Positions 25,793-33,756 of a DNA stretch of 35,413 nucleotides are shown piece after piece. The stretch spans positions 1 to 35,413 of the forward strand of contig JAOAAW010000008.1 of assembly GCA_026418655.1 (NCBI GenBank), given 5' to 3'. Numbering within the stretch: position 1 is the first letter of the stretch; every line of letters starts with the position of its first letter. Source of the stretch: a bacterium (GTDB lineage Bacteria; Ratteibacteria; UBA8468; B48-G9; DTJG01). Under the pieces are notes generated by a model. The model was not told the DNA's origin and made no database searches. It worked only from the letters and a program-made list of their open reading frames with translations. The translations under genes and the position numbers were made by a program.

Positions 25793-26752
25793 ATGTTTAT
25801 CAATATATTCCTGAGGGTATTATCAATTTTTTTGATAATCTTTTTGGGCGTATTTGCCAGAAGAAAAAATTTTCTGTCCGATGAAGCAGCTAGCAAGATG
25901 GCACTTTGTATTACTAACTTTTTTTATCCAGCACTCATAATATCATCCATAACTTCAACATTTACAATAAAATCCCTTATATCAAACTGGATACTTCCCG
26001 CAGGAACATTTTTTATAATGCTAACAGGTTACATCACTGGAATCCTATTCACCAGATTTCTTTCCTTTGATAATCAACAAGAAAAAAACACATTTTTGTT
26101 TCAGTGTACTATAAATAATTATGTATTCCTACCACTACCTGTGGTTGCAATGTTCTTAGGAAATCCAGGAGTAGCATACCTTGTTTTTTCAAGTTTCGGG
26201 TCTGAAGTTTCTGTATGGACCATTGGTATGCTCGGACTTACAGGAAATCGGCTTGTGAAGAAAAATCTAAAAAATCTTTTAAGTGTCCCTATTTTTTCAC
26301 TTATCTTTTCAATTTTCGTAATTTCAACAAGAGATCTGTTTACTTTTCATGAAATTTTAAGAAAGGGATTTCTACAGAATTTTTTCCAGAGTCTTTTCTA
26401 CTCTATTGAAATACTTGGAAAAGCAACTGTTCCCCTTGCTCTTTTTCTCGCAGGCAGCAGAATTTCAACAATATCCATAAATCAATTAAAAAATATAAAT
26501 CAATTCTGGATAGGTTTCTTACGGTTAATCTTTATTCCTGCTTTAGCATGCGCTGGCCTTTCTCTCTTTTCACTTCCTTATGATATTTTCCTGGTACTTG
26601 CAATTGTTGCTATAATGCCTGCCGCTATTGCAAGTATAATTATTGCTGATACGTATAAAGCAGATATTAAATTTGCATCCGCAAGTGTTCTAACCACGCA
26701 TGTGGCGTCTCTTTTAACAATCCCTGCCTGGCTGACATTTTTAATGAAATAA
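25793..26752 (+). CDS. AEC (auxin efflux carrier) family transporter
   Basis: A 319-residue, very hydrophobic protein with about ten predicted transmembrane helices in two halves, as in the AEC/BART superfamily. The N-terminal helix and loop IIFLGVFARRKNFLSDEA and FFYPALIISSI are typical of bacterial members; PLPVVAMFLGNPG, PLALFLAGSR and a C-terminal TTHVASLLTIP support it. Bacterial members move malate, other organic acids or small metabolites across the inner membrane; the substrate is unknown. There is only a weak ribosome binding site. It is followed after 40 bases by the Sm-like gene, in the same direction. Confidence 0.88.
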   Translation: MFINIFLRVLSIFLIIFLGVFARRKNFLSDEAASKMALCITNFFYPALIISSITSTFTIKSLISNWILPAGTFFIMLTGYITGILFTRFLSFDNQQEKNTFLFQCTINNYVFLPLPVVAMFLGNPGVAYLVFSSFGSEVSVWTIGMLGLTGNRLVKKNLKNLLSVPIFSLIFSIFVISTRDLFTFHEILRKGFLQNFFQSLFYSIEILGKATVPLALFLAGSRISTISINQLKNINQFWIGFLRLIFIPALACAGLSLFSLPYDIFLVLAIVAIMPAAIASIIIADTYKADIKFASASVLTTHVASLLTIPAWLTFLMK

Positions 26753-26792
26753 GCCAGATTGATGGTAAAATAGTATACTACCAGGAGGCGAA

Positions 26793-27122
26793 ATGATTCA
26801 ACTAACCGGTAAAATGGTCAAGATCAGATTTAAAAAATATTTTGAAGAACAAAGATTATGGGTTTTTGTTGGAAAGGTCCTGGAATTTACAGAACACTGG
26901 ATTATGGTAGAAGGTAAGGGACTGATAGTTTCCAGAGGAAAAATTACGCCTGTTGATATTGATGATGAAATCCGTACACTCATTATACCAAGGGATAATA
27001 TTGCTCATATAAGAATATTGCCAGATGATTTTGATATTTCAAACATTGAAATTGAAGAACGTGGCATTCGTTATTTTGTAAGGGTTAAAGGAGGTCCACA
27101 TACCAGCATCGGAGAAATTTAA
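26793..27122 (+). CDS. Small Sm-like (LSm fold) protein
   Basis: A 109-residue protein with AGGAGG just before the ATG. The first 75 residues show the alternation of an Sm fold: strand VKIRFK, then WVFVGKVLEF, the WIMVEGKGLIV strand pair in place of Sm motif 1, and TLIIPRDNIAHIRIL as the Sm2-like strand pair. The usual Asp/Asn of Sm1 is not obvious, so this would be a divergent member. The C-terminus adds a beta hairpin (RYFVRVKGG). Sm proteins form rings that bind RNA. The stop codon lies 5 bases before the RNase HII-like gene. The fold is inferred from pattern only; Hfq itself is not a good match. Confidence 0.5.
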   Translation: MIQLTGKMVKIRFKKYFEEQRLWVFVGKVLEFTEHWIMVEGKGLIVSRGKITPVDIDDEIRTLIIPRDNIAHIRILPDDFDISNIEIEERGIRYFVRVKGGPHTSIGEI

Positions 27123-27127
27123 GTAAA

Positions 27128-28003
27128 ATGTTGTATCTTGCCATAGATGAAAACGGCTATGGTCCAGTGATGGGGCCACTTGTGGTAACTGGCATAACAG
27201 GCACTTCTGACATAACAGAAGGATGGCCCAATGAGATTTTTGACAGTAAAAGATTATTTAATTCTTCCAATGGATATGAAAAAATAGAAAAAATTTCCCT
27301 TTGTCTTTTTAAAATTACAAAAAAAAGGTTACCTGAAAATACATTGGAGATATTTGAAAATTTTCAACAAAATGTTGATTGTCCCCAAAAGCATTCTTCA
27401 ATTTGTTTTAAAAATCTTCCAGAAATCCCTTTCTGGACATCAAAAGATAAAATTTTTGAATACTGCGAGTATTTTTCTGAGTTTTTAGATAAACGAGGAA
27501 CGAAAATATTATTTCTCAAATCAGTAACATTGTGCGTGGGTGGTTTTAACAGACTATGCAAAAACGATTTAAAAAAGGATTTCATAAATTACCTTCTGTT
27601 TGAAAAAATAATTACGCACAGCGCAGAGAAATGTGAAAGTCTTTTTGTACTGGCAGGAAAAATTGGTGGAAGAAAATCATACCATAAATTTCTACAGAAT
27701 GGGTTTTCCCAGTGGAAAATTTCCGAAATCATAGAAGACAGAAACACTTCAACATACCTGATGAAGAAAAATAATAATGAGATACATCTCAACTTTGTGA
27801 ATAATATTGAATCAAAATCATTTCTCGGTGTACTTGCAGGCATTTATGGTAAATATGTCAGAGAATTGCTAATGATAGGTATTAACCGTTCAATGGACAC
27901 CGAAGAATATATTTCGGGATATAGAGATACCAGAACAAAAAAATTCCTCGAAAAATTTAATAACATTGAATTCAATACTGATTGTCTCTTAAGAATCAAG
28001 TAA
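27128..28003 (+). CDS. Divergent RNase HII-like protein with altered active site
   Basis: A 291-residue protein with scattered RNase HII features. The N-terminus LAIDENGYGPVMGPLVV matches the family pattern DExGxGPxxGP, keeping the first Asp-Glu (D7, E8) but with Tyr where the conserved Arg/Lys of the GRG motif lies. IFDSKRL matches the DSKxL motif. Near the C-terminus ESKSFLGVLAGIYGKYVREL aligns with the AASIxAKVxRD helix, and ISGYRDTRTKKFLEKF with the GYxT segment. The third catalytic Asp of the VDG motif seems to be replaced (VLAGKIGG), and the fourth is not clear. Cleavage of RNA/DNA hybrids may therefore be lost or altered. Four bases separate its stop from the convergent htpX gene. Confidence 0.6.
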   Translation: MLYLAIDENGYGPVMGPLVVTGITGTSDITEGWPNEIFDSKRLFNSSNGYEKIEKISLCLFKITKKRLPENTLEIFENFQQNVDCPQKHSSICFKNLPEIPFWTSKDKIFEYCEYFSEFLDKRGTKILFLKSVTLCVGGFNRLCKNDLKKDFINYLLFEKIITHSAEKCESLFVLAGKIGGRKSYHKFLQNGFSQWKISEIIEDRNTSTYLMKKNNNEIHLNFVNNIESKSFLGVLAGIYGKYVRELLMIGINRSMDTEEYISGYRDTRTKKFLEKFNNIEFNTDCLLRIK

Positions 28004-28007
28004 AAAG

Positions 28008-28937
28008 TCAAGATACCCCTGCCATTTGTTTTAAAATCATAATCCTTTTGTGAATCGGAGGATGAGTACTGAAAAGATTTGCAAAAAAGGACTCATGATT
28101 GTTAATCTTGCTATTTCTCGGGTCTGAAATAAAAAGATGGGCAGTACCTTCAGTTGCTCTGTCCACAACCTTATCGTAATGTTGCTGTATTTTTTCAAGT
28201 GCTGAAGCTAGGGCTAATGGGTTTCTTGTAAATTCTGCAGAGGAAGCATCTGCCATATACTCCCTTGCCCTTGAAACAGCCATTGCCATCAATCTTGCAA
28301 CTATCGGTGCAATTACCATTAAAATCAAAATTATCAACAGGAAAAGACCTGAAGAACCTTTGCCTGATCTTTTCCTTCCGGAAGAATAAAATATATTTCT
28401 TCTTGCCCAATCCGAAAGCAAAACAATCGCTCCTGTAATCGCGGCGACCATTGTCATGGTCAGAATATCTCTATTCCTTATATGACCCATCTCATGAGCA
28501 ATAACACCCTGGAGTTCCTCACGGTTCATTGTATCAAGAAGACCTGTGGTAACACAAATTGAAGAATGTTGCTGGTCTCTGCCTGTTGCAAATGCATTTG
28601 GTGATGGTTCCTCCATTACGAATGCCTGTGGCCTTGGTATGCCAGCTGCAATAGACATTTCGTTGACTATATTAACATATTGTTGTTCTTTAAAAACAGC
28701 TGTATCAGGCATCCTTGCATCTACACTTGCCAGAACCATTTTATCACCATAGTAATAAGAAATTAAACTATTTATCACGGCTACCAGAACCGCTACAATT
28801 GTCATCACAGGAAACTTATTTTTGAAATACGAGGTATCGATCAAATAACCAATAATTCCAAGCAAAATCACTGAAATTAAAATTATATTGAATGTTTTCC
28901 ACCTGTTTATTCTTTGTTGCTGAAAAAAATCAATCAT
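28008..28937 (-). CDS. htpX: HtpX-like M48 zinc metalloprotease
   Basis: A 309-residue integral membrane protease. Two N-terminal helices (about 17-34 and 45-63) precede the zinc motif VIAHEMGH (H148, E149, H152), and another membrane segment pair follows at about 158-212. RAREYMAD supplies the third zinc ligand Glu. PNAFATG and the ending LFSTHPP are M48 hallmarks. M48 membrane proteases degrade damaged inner-membrane proteins. The start overlaps the lemA stop (ATGA). A lemA-htpX pair is a conserved arrangement in many bacteria. It is the last gene of the Bam/Lpx run. Confidence 0.92.
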   Translation of the reverse strand: MIDFFQQQRINRWKTFNIILISVILLGIIGYLIDTSYFKNKFPVMTIVAVLVAVINSLISYYYGDKMVLASVDARMPDTAVFKEQQYVNIVNEMSIAAGIPRPQAFVMEEPSPNAFATGRDQQHSSICVTTGLLDTMNREELQGVIAHEMGHIRNRDILTMTMVAAITGAIVLLSDWARRNIFYSSGRKRSGKGSSGLFLLIILILMVIAPIVARLMAMAVSRAREYMADASSAEFTRNPLALASALEKIQQHYDKVVDRATEGTAHLFISDPRNSKINNHESFFANLFSTHPPIHKRIMILKQMAGVS

Positions 28938-29491
28938 AGCTCAAGGTTAACCTGTGGAACCGCTTTTTCTGTTTCAGGAATTTCAAAAAAATCCCTTTTT
29001 TCAAAAGAAAACATAGAAGCAATTATATTGCCTGGAAATGTCTGAATTTTTGTATTATATATCATTACAGAATCATTATAGTGCTGTCTTGCAAATGCTA
29101 TCTGATTTTCTGTTGTCGTCAATTGCTCCTGAAGATTCAAAACATTCTGATTTGCTTTAAGGTCCGGGTAATTCTCAAAAAGAGCGAACAATCTTGTTAG
29201 AAGCCCCGAAAGTTCTCCTTCTGCTTTCGCCTTATCACCAATTCCTGCTGCAGAAACAGCCCTGTTTCTTGCTTCAACAATCTTTGAAAGCGTTTCTTGC
29301 TCGTATTTCATATAACCCTTAACAGCGTTTACAAGATTCGGAATGAGGTCATGTCTTCTCTTTAACTGTGTATCAATTTGAGCCCAGGCATTATCAACCT
29401 GAATTCTTGAACGAACGATTGAATTATAAAATCCTATTATTAATAAACCAATTAAAACAAATATCGCAAAGAAAATTATTAAACCTGTCAT
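28934..29491 (-). CDS. lemA: LemA family protein
   Basis: A 185-residue protein preceded by AAGGAG. One N-terminal transmembrane helix (about 2-22) is followed by the helical LemA domain with VDNAWAQIDTQLKRRHDLIPNL (VDNAWAQI and KRRHDLIPNLV are the signature parts), then NLQEQLTTTENQIAFARQHYNDSV. Length is standard. LemA proteins are predicted to face the periplasm as helical bundles; function unclear, often linked to HtpX. The stop overlaps the htpX start, so the pair is translationally coupled. Confidence 0.93.
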   Translation of the reverse strand: MTGLIIFFAIFVLIGLLIIGFYNSIVRSRIQVDNAWAQIDTQLKRRHDLIPNLVNAVKGYMKYEQETLSKIVEARNRAVSAAGIGDKAKAEGELSGLLTRLFALFENYPDLKANQNVLNLQEQLTTTENQIAFARQHYNDSVMIYNTKIQTFPGNIIASMFSFEKRDFFEIPETEKAVPQVNLEL

Positions 29492-29512
29492 TCATTGCTC
29501 CTTTTTGTTATT

Positions 29513-30025
29513 TTAGGTCCAGACATCATAGCATACAAGTTCTGACAATTCTTTCCTTTTCTTCATCTTAGGATTATCAGCAGGATATCCCACAGGCGTA
29601 AAAGCAATCGGCTCAACATCTTCTGGTAATTTCAGTATTTTTCTTGCCGCATCAGGATCAAATGCACATATCCAGCATGTTCCAAGTCCAAGTTCCGTCG
29701 CAGCAAGAATCAGATGGTCCATTGCGATGGCACAATCAATGTCAACATGGTTTTTACCATCTTTTCGCGTCCATGCAACTGATTTAATACCGCAAATAGC
29801 AATTATAACAGGTGCCTGAACAAACCAGTCAGCAGAATATATCTCCTTTAACTCATCTCTTCTCCCTTCTGTACTAATCACGATAATCTTATAAGGCTGT
29901 CTGTTTGCTGCAGAAGGTGCAACGCGAGTCGCTTCAAGGATTTTTTCAATCTTCCACTTTTCTACCGGTTCACTTTTGTAGGCCCGAACACTATACCTTT
30001 TTACGATCACTTCCTGAAATTCCAT
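29513..30025 (-). CDS. Nitroreductase family protein (FMN-dependent)
   Basis: A 170-residue protein with AAAGGAGGG before the ATG. The N-terminus VIVKRYSVRAYKSEPVE contains the R-S-x-R-x-Y/F motif that binds the FMN phosphate, followed by RVAPSAANRQPYKIIVIS and, near the C-terminus, LGLGTCWICAFDP and EPIAFTPVGYP, which are all family features. Short members of this family reduce nitro compounds, quinones or flavins with NAD(P)H. Cytoplasmic. It lies between lpxA and lemA with 10- and 21-base gaps, so it is probably in the same transcript; no functional link is evident. Confidence 0.88.
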   Translation of the reverse strand: MEFQEVIVKRYSVRAYKSEPVEKWKIEKILEATRVAPSAANRQPYKIIVISTEGRRDELKEIYSADWFVQAPVIIAICGIKSVAWTRKDGKNHVDIDCAIAMDHLILAATELGLGTCWICAFDPDAARKILKLPEDVEPIAFTPVGYPADNPKMKKRKELSELVCYDVWT

Positions 30026-30035
30026 GCTCCCTCCT

Positions 30036-30821
30036 TTAATCTCTTTCTCTTGCTATCCCTCTTTCAGAACATTCAATAAACCTTATAAGGTCCATAATTT
30101 CAGGTATTTCAGATAATTCTGAAGATCTTAACTCATCAATTGCCTGTTGAAGAGTTAAATTTCTGCGAAATATTATTCTGTATGTTTCTTCAAGAGCGGT
30201 GATTACATCTCTTGAGAAATTTCGCCTCTTTAAGCCAATTACATTTATCCCATGTGGTCTGGCAGGATGTCCATCTGCGATAATAAATGGAATGATATCT
30301 TTTGTTATTTTTGAACAACCGCCTGTAATTGAATGTTTGCCTACTCTTGAAAACTGATGGATTCCGACAAGCCCTCCAATGATAGCATAGTCATCTATGA
30401 AAACATGTCCTGCTATTGTAGCAGCATTTGCAATAATGCAATTGTTGCCTATAACACAATTATGAGCAACATGAACATAAGCCATAAGAAGATTGTTATT
30501 TCCAATAACCGTGGACTGGTTCTCTCCAGTAGCACTATTGATTGTCACAAATTCTCTTATGGTATTATTATTTCCGATTTTAACGAAGGAAACTTCTCCC
30601 TTATACTTTAAATCCTGGGGCGGATTTCCGATAGCAGCACCTGTAAATATTCTACAATTATCTCCAATTTCAACATTCCCTGTTATATGTACCATCGGCC
30701 CTATGGTACAATTATTTCCAATTCTTGCCCTGCCCTCAATAACAGCAAATGGACCCACACTGGTAGTGGTACCAATGTCTGCATTCCTGTCTACTTGTGC
30801 TGAAGAATGTATGAAAGGCAT
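30036..30821 (-). CDS. lpxA: UDP-N-acetylglucosamine acyltransferase LpxA
   Basis: A 261-residue left-handed beta-helix acyltransferase with hexapeptide repeats from the N-terminus (IHSSAQVDRNADIGTTTSVGPF, split by IEGRARIGN), the catalytic-His loop AYVHVAHNCVIGNN and a helical C-terminal part containing IGLKRRNFS. It transfers the hydroxyacyl chain from ACP to position 3 of UDP-GlcNAc, the first step of lipid A synthesis. ATG 30821 gives the family's usual start; an in-frame TTG at 30830 overlaps the stop of the LpxC-FabZ gene and would add three residues. Cytoplasmic trimer. Length matches that of E. coli LpxA. Confidence 0.95.
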   Translation of the reverse strand: MPFIHSSAQVDRNADIGTTTSVGPFAVIEGRARIGNNCTIGPMVHITGNVEIGDNCRIFTGAAIGNPPQDLKYKGEVSFVKIGNNNTIREFVTINSATGENQSTVIGNNNLLMAYVHVAHNCVIGNNCIIANAATIAGHVFIDDYAIIGGLVGIHQFSRVGKHSITGGCSKITKDIIPFIIADGHPARPHGINVIGLKRRNFSRDVITALEETYRIIFRRNLTLQQAIDELRSSELSEIPEIMDLIRFIECSERGIARERD

Positions 30822-30826
30822 GTTAA

Positions 30827-32143
30827 TCAACCATCCACAAGTGCAAACATCAGGGTCGCCTCGCAGGCAATTTTATCATCCACATATGCCTTTCCCTGAA
30901 CCTGTCCAACCCTGCTTTTTAACCGGCTTACTTCTACTTTCAAAATCAATTGATCACCTGGTCTAACTGCACGACGAAACTTTGCCTGCTCTATACTCAT
31001 AAAAAAGGCGAGTTTTCCCTGGTTTTCTTTTTTACTCAGCATCAAAACACCTGCAACCTGTGCGATGGCTTCAACAATCAAAACGCCCGGCATAACGGGC
31101 CTGCCCGGGAAATGTCCTTGAAAGAACCACTCATTTGCTGATACATTCTTGATCCCTATTACTCGCTTATCTTCCTCAAGCTCAATAATCCTGTCGACAA
31201 GAAGGAAAGGAAATCTGTGAGGAATTATTTTTTCAATATCCTCTATTTCAAGAACAGGTTTTCTTTTCTCGATTAACCCATCCGAATATACTGCACTTAC
31301 CTTATCTTTGTGCAATAAATTTTTCAAGGTTCTTACCAGTTTTGTATTAATGGCGTGTCCACTTCTTATTCCTATGATGTGTGCCTTAAGAAACATTCCA
31401 AGGAGAGCAAGGTCTCCGATGAGATCGCAGATTTTATGTCTTACAGGTTCATTAGGAAATCTGAAACTATTTCTGATAACCCCGTTTTCTCCAATCACTA
31501 CTGTGTTATTATAATCAGAACCCTTACCCAGACCAATCATTTTCAATTTTTCGATCTCCTCTTCGAGGCAGAATGTCCTTGCAGGTGCAATTTCGTTTGC
31601 ATAAGTTTCTGGTGTAATATCAAAAGAGGCATACTGTGATTTAATCAATGAATTAGGATAGTCAAGTGTGTATGATATCTTAAGCGTGTCAGAAGGAAGA
31701 GCAACTATATGTGAAGAGTTTTCCGAAATATAAATTGGCTCTTTTACCCTATAAAAATTCTTTATTTCTTTCTGTTCAACAAGGCCTGCTTCCAGAAATT
31801 TATTAACAAAAATCTGTGCGCTGCCATCCAGACCAGGACATTCACCACCTTTCATTTCAACAATCAGATTATCAATGCCCAATCCGTATATAGCTGACAT
31901 TAAATGTTCAATGGTATGAATATGAACATTTCCATTTGATATGGAAGAACGCCTCGGGTATTTCTCTACATCAAGTAAAAAATTAATATCTGCCTTTATA
32001 ACAGGGTTTTGTGGCATATCCTTACGTATAAAAATAATACCGGTATTGGGAGGGGCTGGATTTACAGTGAGGGATACTTTTTCTCCGGTGTGAAGACCTA
32101 TTCCTTCTATTGAAAACGGATGCTCAATTGTCTTCTGATTCAT
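30827..32143 (-). CDS. lpxC-fabZ: LpxC-FabZ fusion: UDP-3-O-acyl-GlcNAc deacetylase / hydroxyacyl-ACP dehydratase
   Basis: A 438-residue bifunctional protein. Residues about 1-285 are LpxC: HTIEH (zinc ligand H80), HKICDLIGD (zinc ligands H236, D240) and SGHAINTKL (catalytic H263). Residues about 298-438 are Fab[28 protein letters not shown] (active-site H344) and E358 in LIVEAIAQ. The fusion couples the committed deacetylation of lipid A synthesis with dehydration of hydroxyacyl-ACP, which competes for the same acyl pool. The start overlaps the 3' end of lpxD by 20 bases, and the stop touches lpxA. Similar fusions are known in Bacteroidota and some other phyla. Confidence 0.95.
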   Translation of the reverse strand: MNQKTIEHPFSIEGIGLHTGEKVSLTVNPAPPNTGIIFIRKDMPQNPVIKADINFLLDVEKYPRRSSISNGNVHIHTIEHLMSAIYGLGIDNLIVEMKGGECPGLDGSAQIFVNKFLEAGLVEQKEIKNFYRVKEPIYISENSSHIVALPSDTLKISYTLDYPNSLIKSQYASFDITPETYANEIAPARTFCLEEEIEKLKMIGLGKGSDYNNTVVIGENGVIRNSFRFPNEPVRHKICDLIGDLALLGMFLKAHIIGIRSGHAINTKLVRTLKNLLHKDKVSAVYSDGLIEKRKPVLEIEDIEKIIPHRFPFLLVDRIIELEEDKRVIGIKNVSANEWFFQGHFPGRPVMPGVLIVEAIAQVAGVLMLSKKENQGKLAFFMSIEQAKFRRAVRPGDQLILKVEVSRLKSRVGQVQGKAYVDDKIACEATLMFALVDG

Positions 32144-33185
32144 TTTTAAATCTTTGCATTTTCTTTTCTAATTGGGCTATCCGCTTCTCAAGATCCTTTA
32201 TCTTCTCAAAAATTTCCGGTGACCTTCTGAGATAAGCGGCACACTTCATGTCTTCCCATTTTTCTCTTGCAGGAAAACCTGAAACATTGGCATTTGGAGG
32301 CACATTTTTTGTAACACCCGCTTTCCCACCGATAATTGCATTGTCCCCTACTTCAATATGTCCGATAAGACCTGCCTGTCCTGCAATGATTACATTTTTT
32401 CCAATCCTGGTACTTCCTGAAATACCAACCTGAGCAACTATGATTGTATTGTCACCGATGATAACATTGTGAGCAATCTGAACAAGATTGTCTATTTTTA
32501 CACCATTGCCGATATATGTCTTTTCAAATCTTGCACGGTCAATTGTAACATTTGACCCAATTTCAACATCATCTCCTATCTCCACTGTACCTATCTGTGG
32601 AATCTTGTGATGAACACCCTTCACAGTAGCAAAACCAAATCCATCACCACCAATAACAGTTCCTGAATGAATATTGACGCGATTTCCTATTGTAATCCTT
32701 TCCCTGATAATGACATGTGGATAGATAAAACAATCACTTCCAATTCTTGTATAATGCCCGATATATCCGCATGCGCCAACCACGGTCCTATCACCAATTG
32801 TTACATCATCTTCAATCACAGTATATGGTTGTATAGAAACATCTTTTCCGAGTTTCACATTCTTTCCTATTACAGCAGTTGGGTGAATGCCTGGTTTGAA
32901 TTTTATTGGTTCAGGTCCTATCAGTGCTATTATCCGTGAGAAAGCAAGAGAAGGATTTTCTACCTTGATAAGGGTAAGCCCAGAATTGACAGAATAGTGA
33001 TTATTCTGAGAAACAATCGCTGCACTCGCCTGGGTTGACTTTAAAAGAACCAGATATTTTGGATTGGCAACGAATGTAATTGAACCTTTTTTTGCCTCCT
33101 TTATTCCTGACACATCTGTAATGATTGTTTCGGGATCCCCGATAATCTCTCCGCCCACCAATCGGGCGATTTCTTTAACAGTCAT
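32124..33185 (-). CDS. lpxD: UDP-3-O-(3-hydroxyacyl)glucosamine N-acyltransferase LpxD
   Basis: A 353-residue protein starting at ATG 33185, about 10 bases after AAAGGA; the ATG at 33194 is only two bases from that site. An N-terminal uridine-binding domain ([18 protein letters not shown]) is followed by hexapeptide repeats ([26 protein letters not shown] with the catalytic His; [13 protein letters not shown]) and a C-terminal coiled coil ([16 protein letters not shown]). It adds the second hydroxyacyl chain to lipid A precursor. Its 3' end overlaps the LpxC-FabZ start by 20 bases. Order Skp, LpxD, LpxC-FabZ, LpxA mirrors the skp-lpxD-fabZ-lpxA order of proteobacteria. Confidence 0.95.
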   Translation of the reverse strand: MTVKEIARLVGGEIIGDPETIITDVSGIKEAKKGSITFVANPKYLVLLKSTQASAAIVSQNNHYSVNSGLTLIKVENPSLAFSRIIALIGPEPIKFKPGIHPTAVIGKNVKLGKDVSIQPYTVIEDDVTIGDRTVVGACGYIGHYTRIGSDCFIYPHVIIRERITIGNRVNIHSGTVIGGDGFGFATVKGVHHKIPQIGTVEIGDDVEIGSNVTIDRARFEKTYIGNGVKIDNLVQIAHNVIIGDNTIIVAQVGISGSTRIGKNVIIAGQAGLIGHIEVGDNAIIGGKAGVTKNVPPNANVSGFPAREKWEDMKCAAYLRRSPEIFEKIKDLEKRIAQLEKKMQRFKNESEDN

Positions 33186-33199
33186 TTTAAACATTTCCT

Positions 33200-33742
33200 T
33201 TACTTTTTCTCTTTGTTTAGAAAATTTATAACCTGCTGGGTTATATCGCTTCCTTCAGGTCCATAAAAGACAGCCTGTGAATTTAATATAAAATCATATT
33301 TCTCTTTAATTGCAAAATCCTTTATAGCATCCTGAATTTCCTTTAGGCGCGCTTCAATTAACTGATTTTTCTTTTCTTCAAGTTTTTGATTGGCAGAACC
33401 AACAAAATTATAAAATTCCTGCTGTAATTTCTGAATTTCCTCTTCACTTTTCTTTTTCTCTTCCGGCTTCAATACATCTTTTTGCTTTTCATATAATTCC
33501 TGAGCCTTCCTCAGTTCCTCCTGTTTCTTCACTATTTCTTTTTGCTGGTTTTCTCTTTCCTTATCAAACTCATCCCTGCTTTCAGCTGTCTTTTTGTATT
33601 GATCAAAAACCATTTCAATATTTACATAACCAACTTTCAATGTTTTTGGTACATCTTTTGCAACCGGCGTGGCTGAAAAGACATAACCGTTTACAATCAA
33701 AACACATAAAATCAGCACACTATACTTCAAAAAAAATTTCAT
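33200..33742 (-). CDS. skp: OmpH/Skp family periplasmic chaperone
   Basis: A 180-residue protein with AAGGAGATG before its ATG. Signal peptide about residues 1-23 (ending NGYVFS). After a short beta strand LKVGYVNIEMVFDQY the protein is a long charged coiled-coil helix pair (EFDKERENQQKEIVKKQEEL, then KKKSEEEIQKLQQEFYNF), and then a strand KYDFILNSQAVFYG. This is the Skp jellyfish fold: a trimer with tentacles that holds unfolded outer-membrane proteins in the periplasm and delivers them to BamA. It follows bamA by 14 bases. Confidence 0.93.
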   Translation of the reverse strand: MKFFLKYSVLILCVLIVNGYVFSATPVAKDVPKTLKVGYVNIEMVFDQYKKTAESRDEFDKERENQQKEIVKKQEELRKAQELYEKQKDVLKPEEKKKSEEEIQKLQQEFYNFVGSANQKLEEKKNQLIEARLKEIQDAIKDFAIKEKYDFILNSQAVFYGPEGSDITQQVINFLNKEKK

Positions 33743-33756
33743 ATCATCTCCTTTTT

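Noticed and set aside
30493-30966. 157-codon open frame on the plus strand
   Set aside because: Antisense to the lpxA/lpxC-fabZ junction; the hexapeptide-repeat codons leave the opposite frame open by chance.
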